A stretch of DNA of 64,000 nucleotides from Pseudopedobacter beijingensis (GTDB taxonomy: Bacteria > Bacteroidota > Bacteroidia > Sphingobacteriales > Sphingobacteriaceae). A program made the position numbers and the translations under genes. Under the pieces are notes generated by a model. The model was not told the origin of the DNA and did no database searches. It saw only the letters and a program-made list of their open reading frames with translations. Positions 63,590 to 64,000 of this stretch are shown here, piece after piece. Every line of letters begins with the position of its first letter. The stretch's first letter is position 1. The stretch covers positions 262,002-326,001 of the forward strand of contig NZ_JBHUDG010000004.1 of NCBI RefSeq assembly GCF_042678145.1. The letters run 5' to 3'.

Positions 63590-64000
63590 AGTAGAAATAT
63601 GTTTGTGGGGGTAAATTTATGAACAAAAAATCGAAAGCCTACTTTATGAAGAATCAATTTGGGTATTATTTTTATAGACTTGCTGTGTTGTTTGTTCGAA
63701 GTATGCTTTATTTACAACAGAAAGTAGTGGTTAAAAGTGTTGACTAATTAACCGGATGATGATGTGTGGTGAAAATCTAAATAAAAAAGTTGTCTCAAAA
63801 CTTCAGATTGTTATCCCTGATTTGATTCCGGTTCTTCTAAAGTAGGTAAAGCCTGCAAGAAGATATCGGATTCTTATTTGTGATGAACAATTTTGGGGAG
63901 TGTAACGCGAACTGTGTCATTCCAAAATTAACGCCTCTCAAAATCCTCTATTTTCCTGAAGGATTCTTTCACCAAATTTAATAAATAGTTGTGAGAATGC
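63590..64000. other. Gene-free end of window
   Basis: About 410 bp without a gene. From about 63788 a GTTGTCTCAAAAC segment weakly resembles the end of the MITE-like element at 3789; a later GTGTCATTCC word is also similar, so a worn or partial copy is possible. Confidence 0.35.

Overview
The window looks like chromosome of a Bacteroidota species, most likely Sphingobacteriaceae (Pedobacter-like); the genus cannot be fixed from sequence alone. The basis is an AT-rich genome, SusC/SusD pairs, a type IX secretion C-terminal domain, promoters of the TAnnTTTG type and a Bacteroidota-style type II-C CRISPR repeat and tracrRNA. No tRNA or rRNA gene was seen.

Layout. 1-9.4 kb: housekeeping and envelope genes (a split 5'-nucleotidase, dnaA, a Nudix hydrolase, two TPM proteins with LemA, an FAD oxidoreductase, a CoA-binding protein), with several interspersed palindromic elements between them. 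9.4-24.5 kb: a polysaccharide utilisation locus. A divergent ROK repressor faces an operon of AGE-family epimerase, SusC, SusD, a surface glycan-binding lipoprotein, two DUF4434-like TIM-barrel proteins, a CE7-like and a CE2-like esterase and an FHS-type MFS sugar transporter. Import, deacetylation, cleavage and sugar isomerisation are all represented, but the glycan is not identified. 24.6-28.7 kb: dNTPase, MazG-like pyrophosphohydrolase, epoxide hydrolase and NYN/LOTUS protein. 29.4-32.8 kb: a copper module in which an HMA domain is fused to an AraC-type regulator, followed by CopA and a CopZ-like chaperone. 32.9-37.5 kb: secreted subtilase, thymidine kinase and an acidic protein of unknown function. 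37.7-43.6 kb: the rod-shape operon mreB-mreC-mreD-mrdA-rodA. 43.9-46.4 kb: a GH20 hexosaminidase.

46.46-57.5 kb is a complete type II-C CRISPR-Cas locus: 52 repeats of 46 bp with 51 spacers, cas2, cas1, a broken RhuM-like insert, an unusually long Cas9 (1617 aa) and a divergent tracrRNA whose promoter overlaps the cas9 start. By analogy with other II-C loci the array is transcribed rightward, converging on the leftward cas operon at a strong bidirectional terminator. Four pairs of near-duplicate spacers and a degenerate inverted repeat copy beside the array stand out.

58-64 kb: purH, an LTA-synthase-like sulfatase-fold membrane protein, an SMR efflux protein and a coiled-coil zinc-ribbon membrane protein.

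The least explained pattern is a set of intergenic tracts built of degenerate 11-bp tandem units (about 57790-57932, 30059-30102 and 8859-8880).
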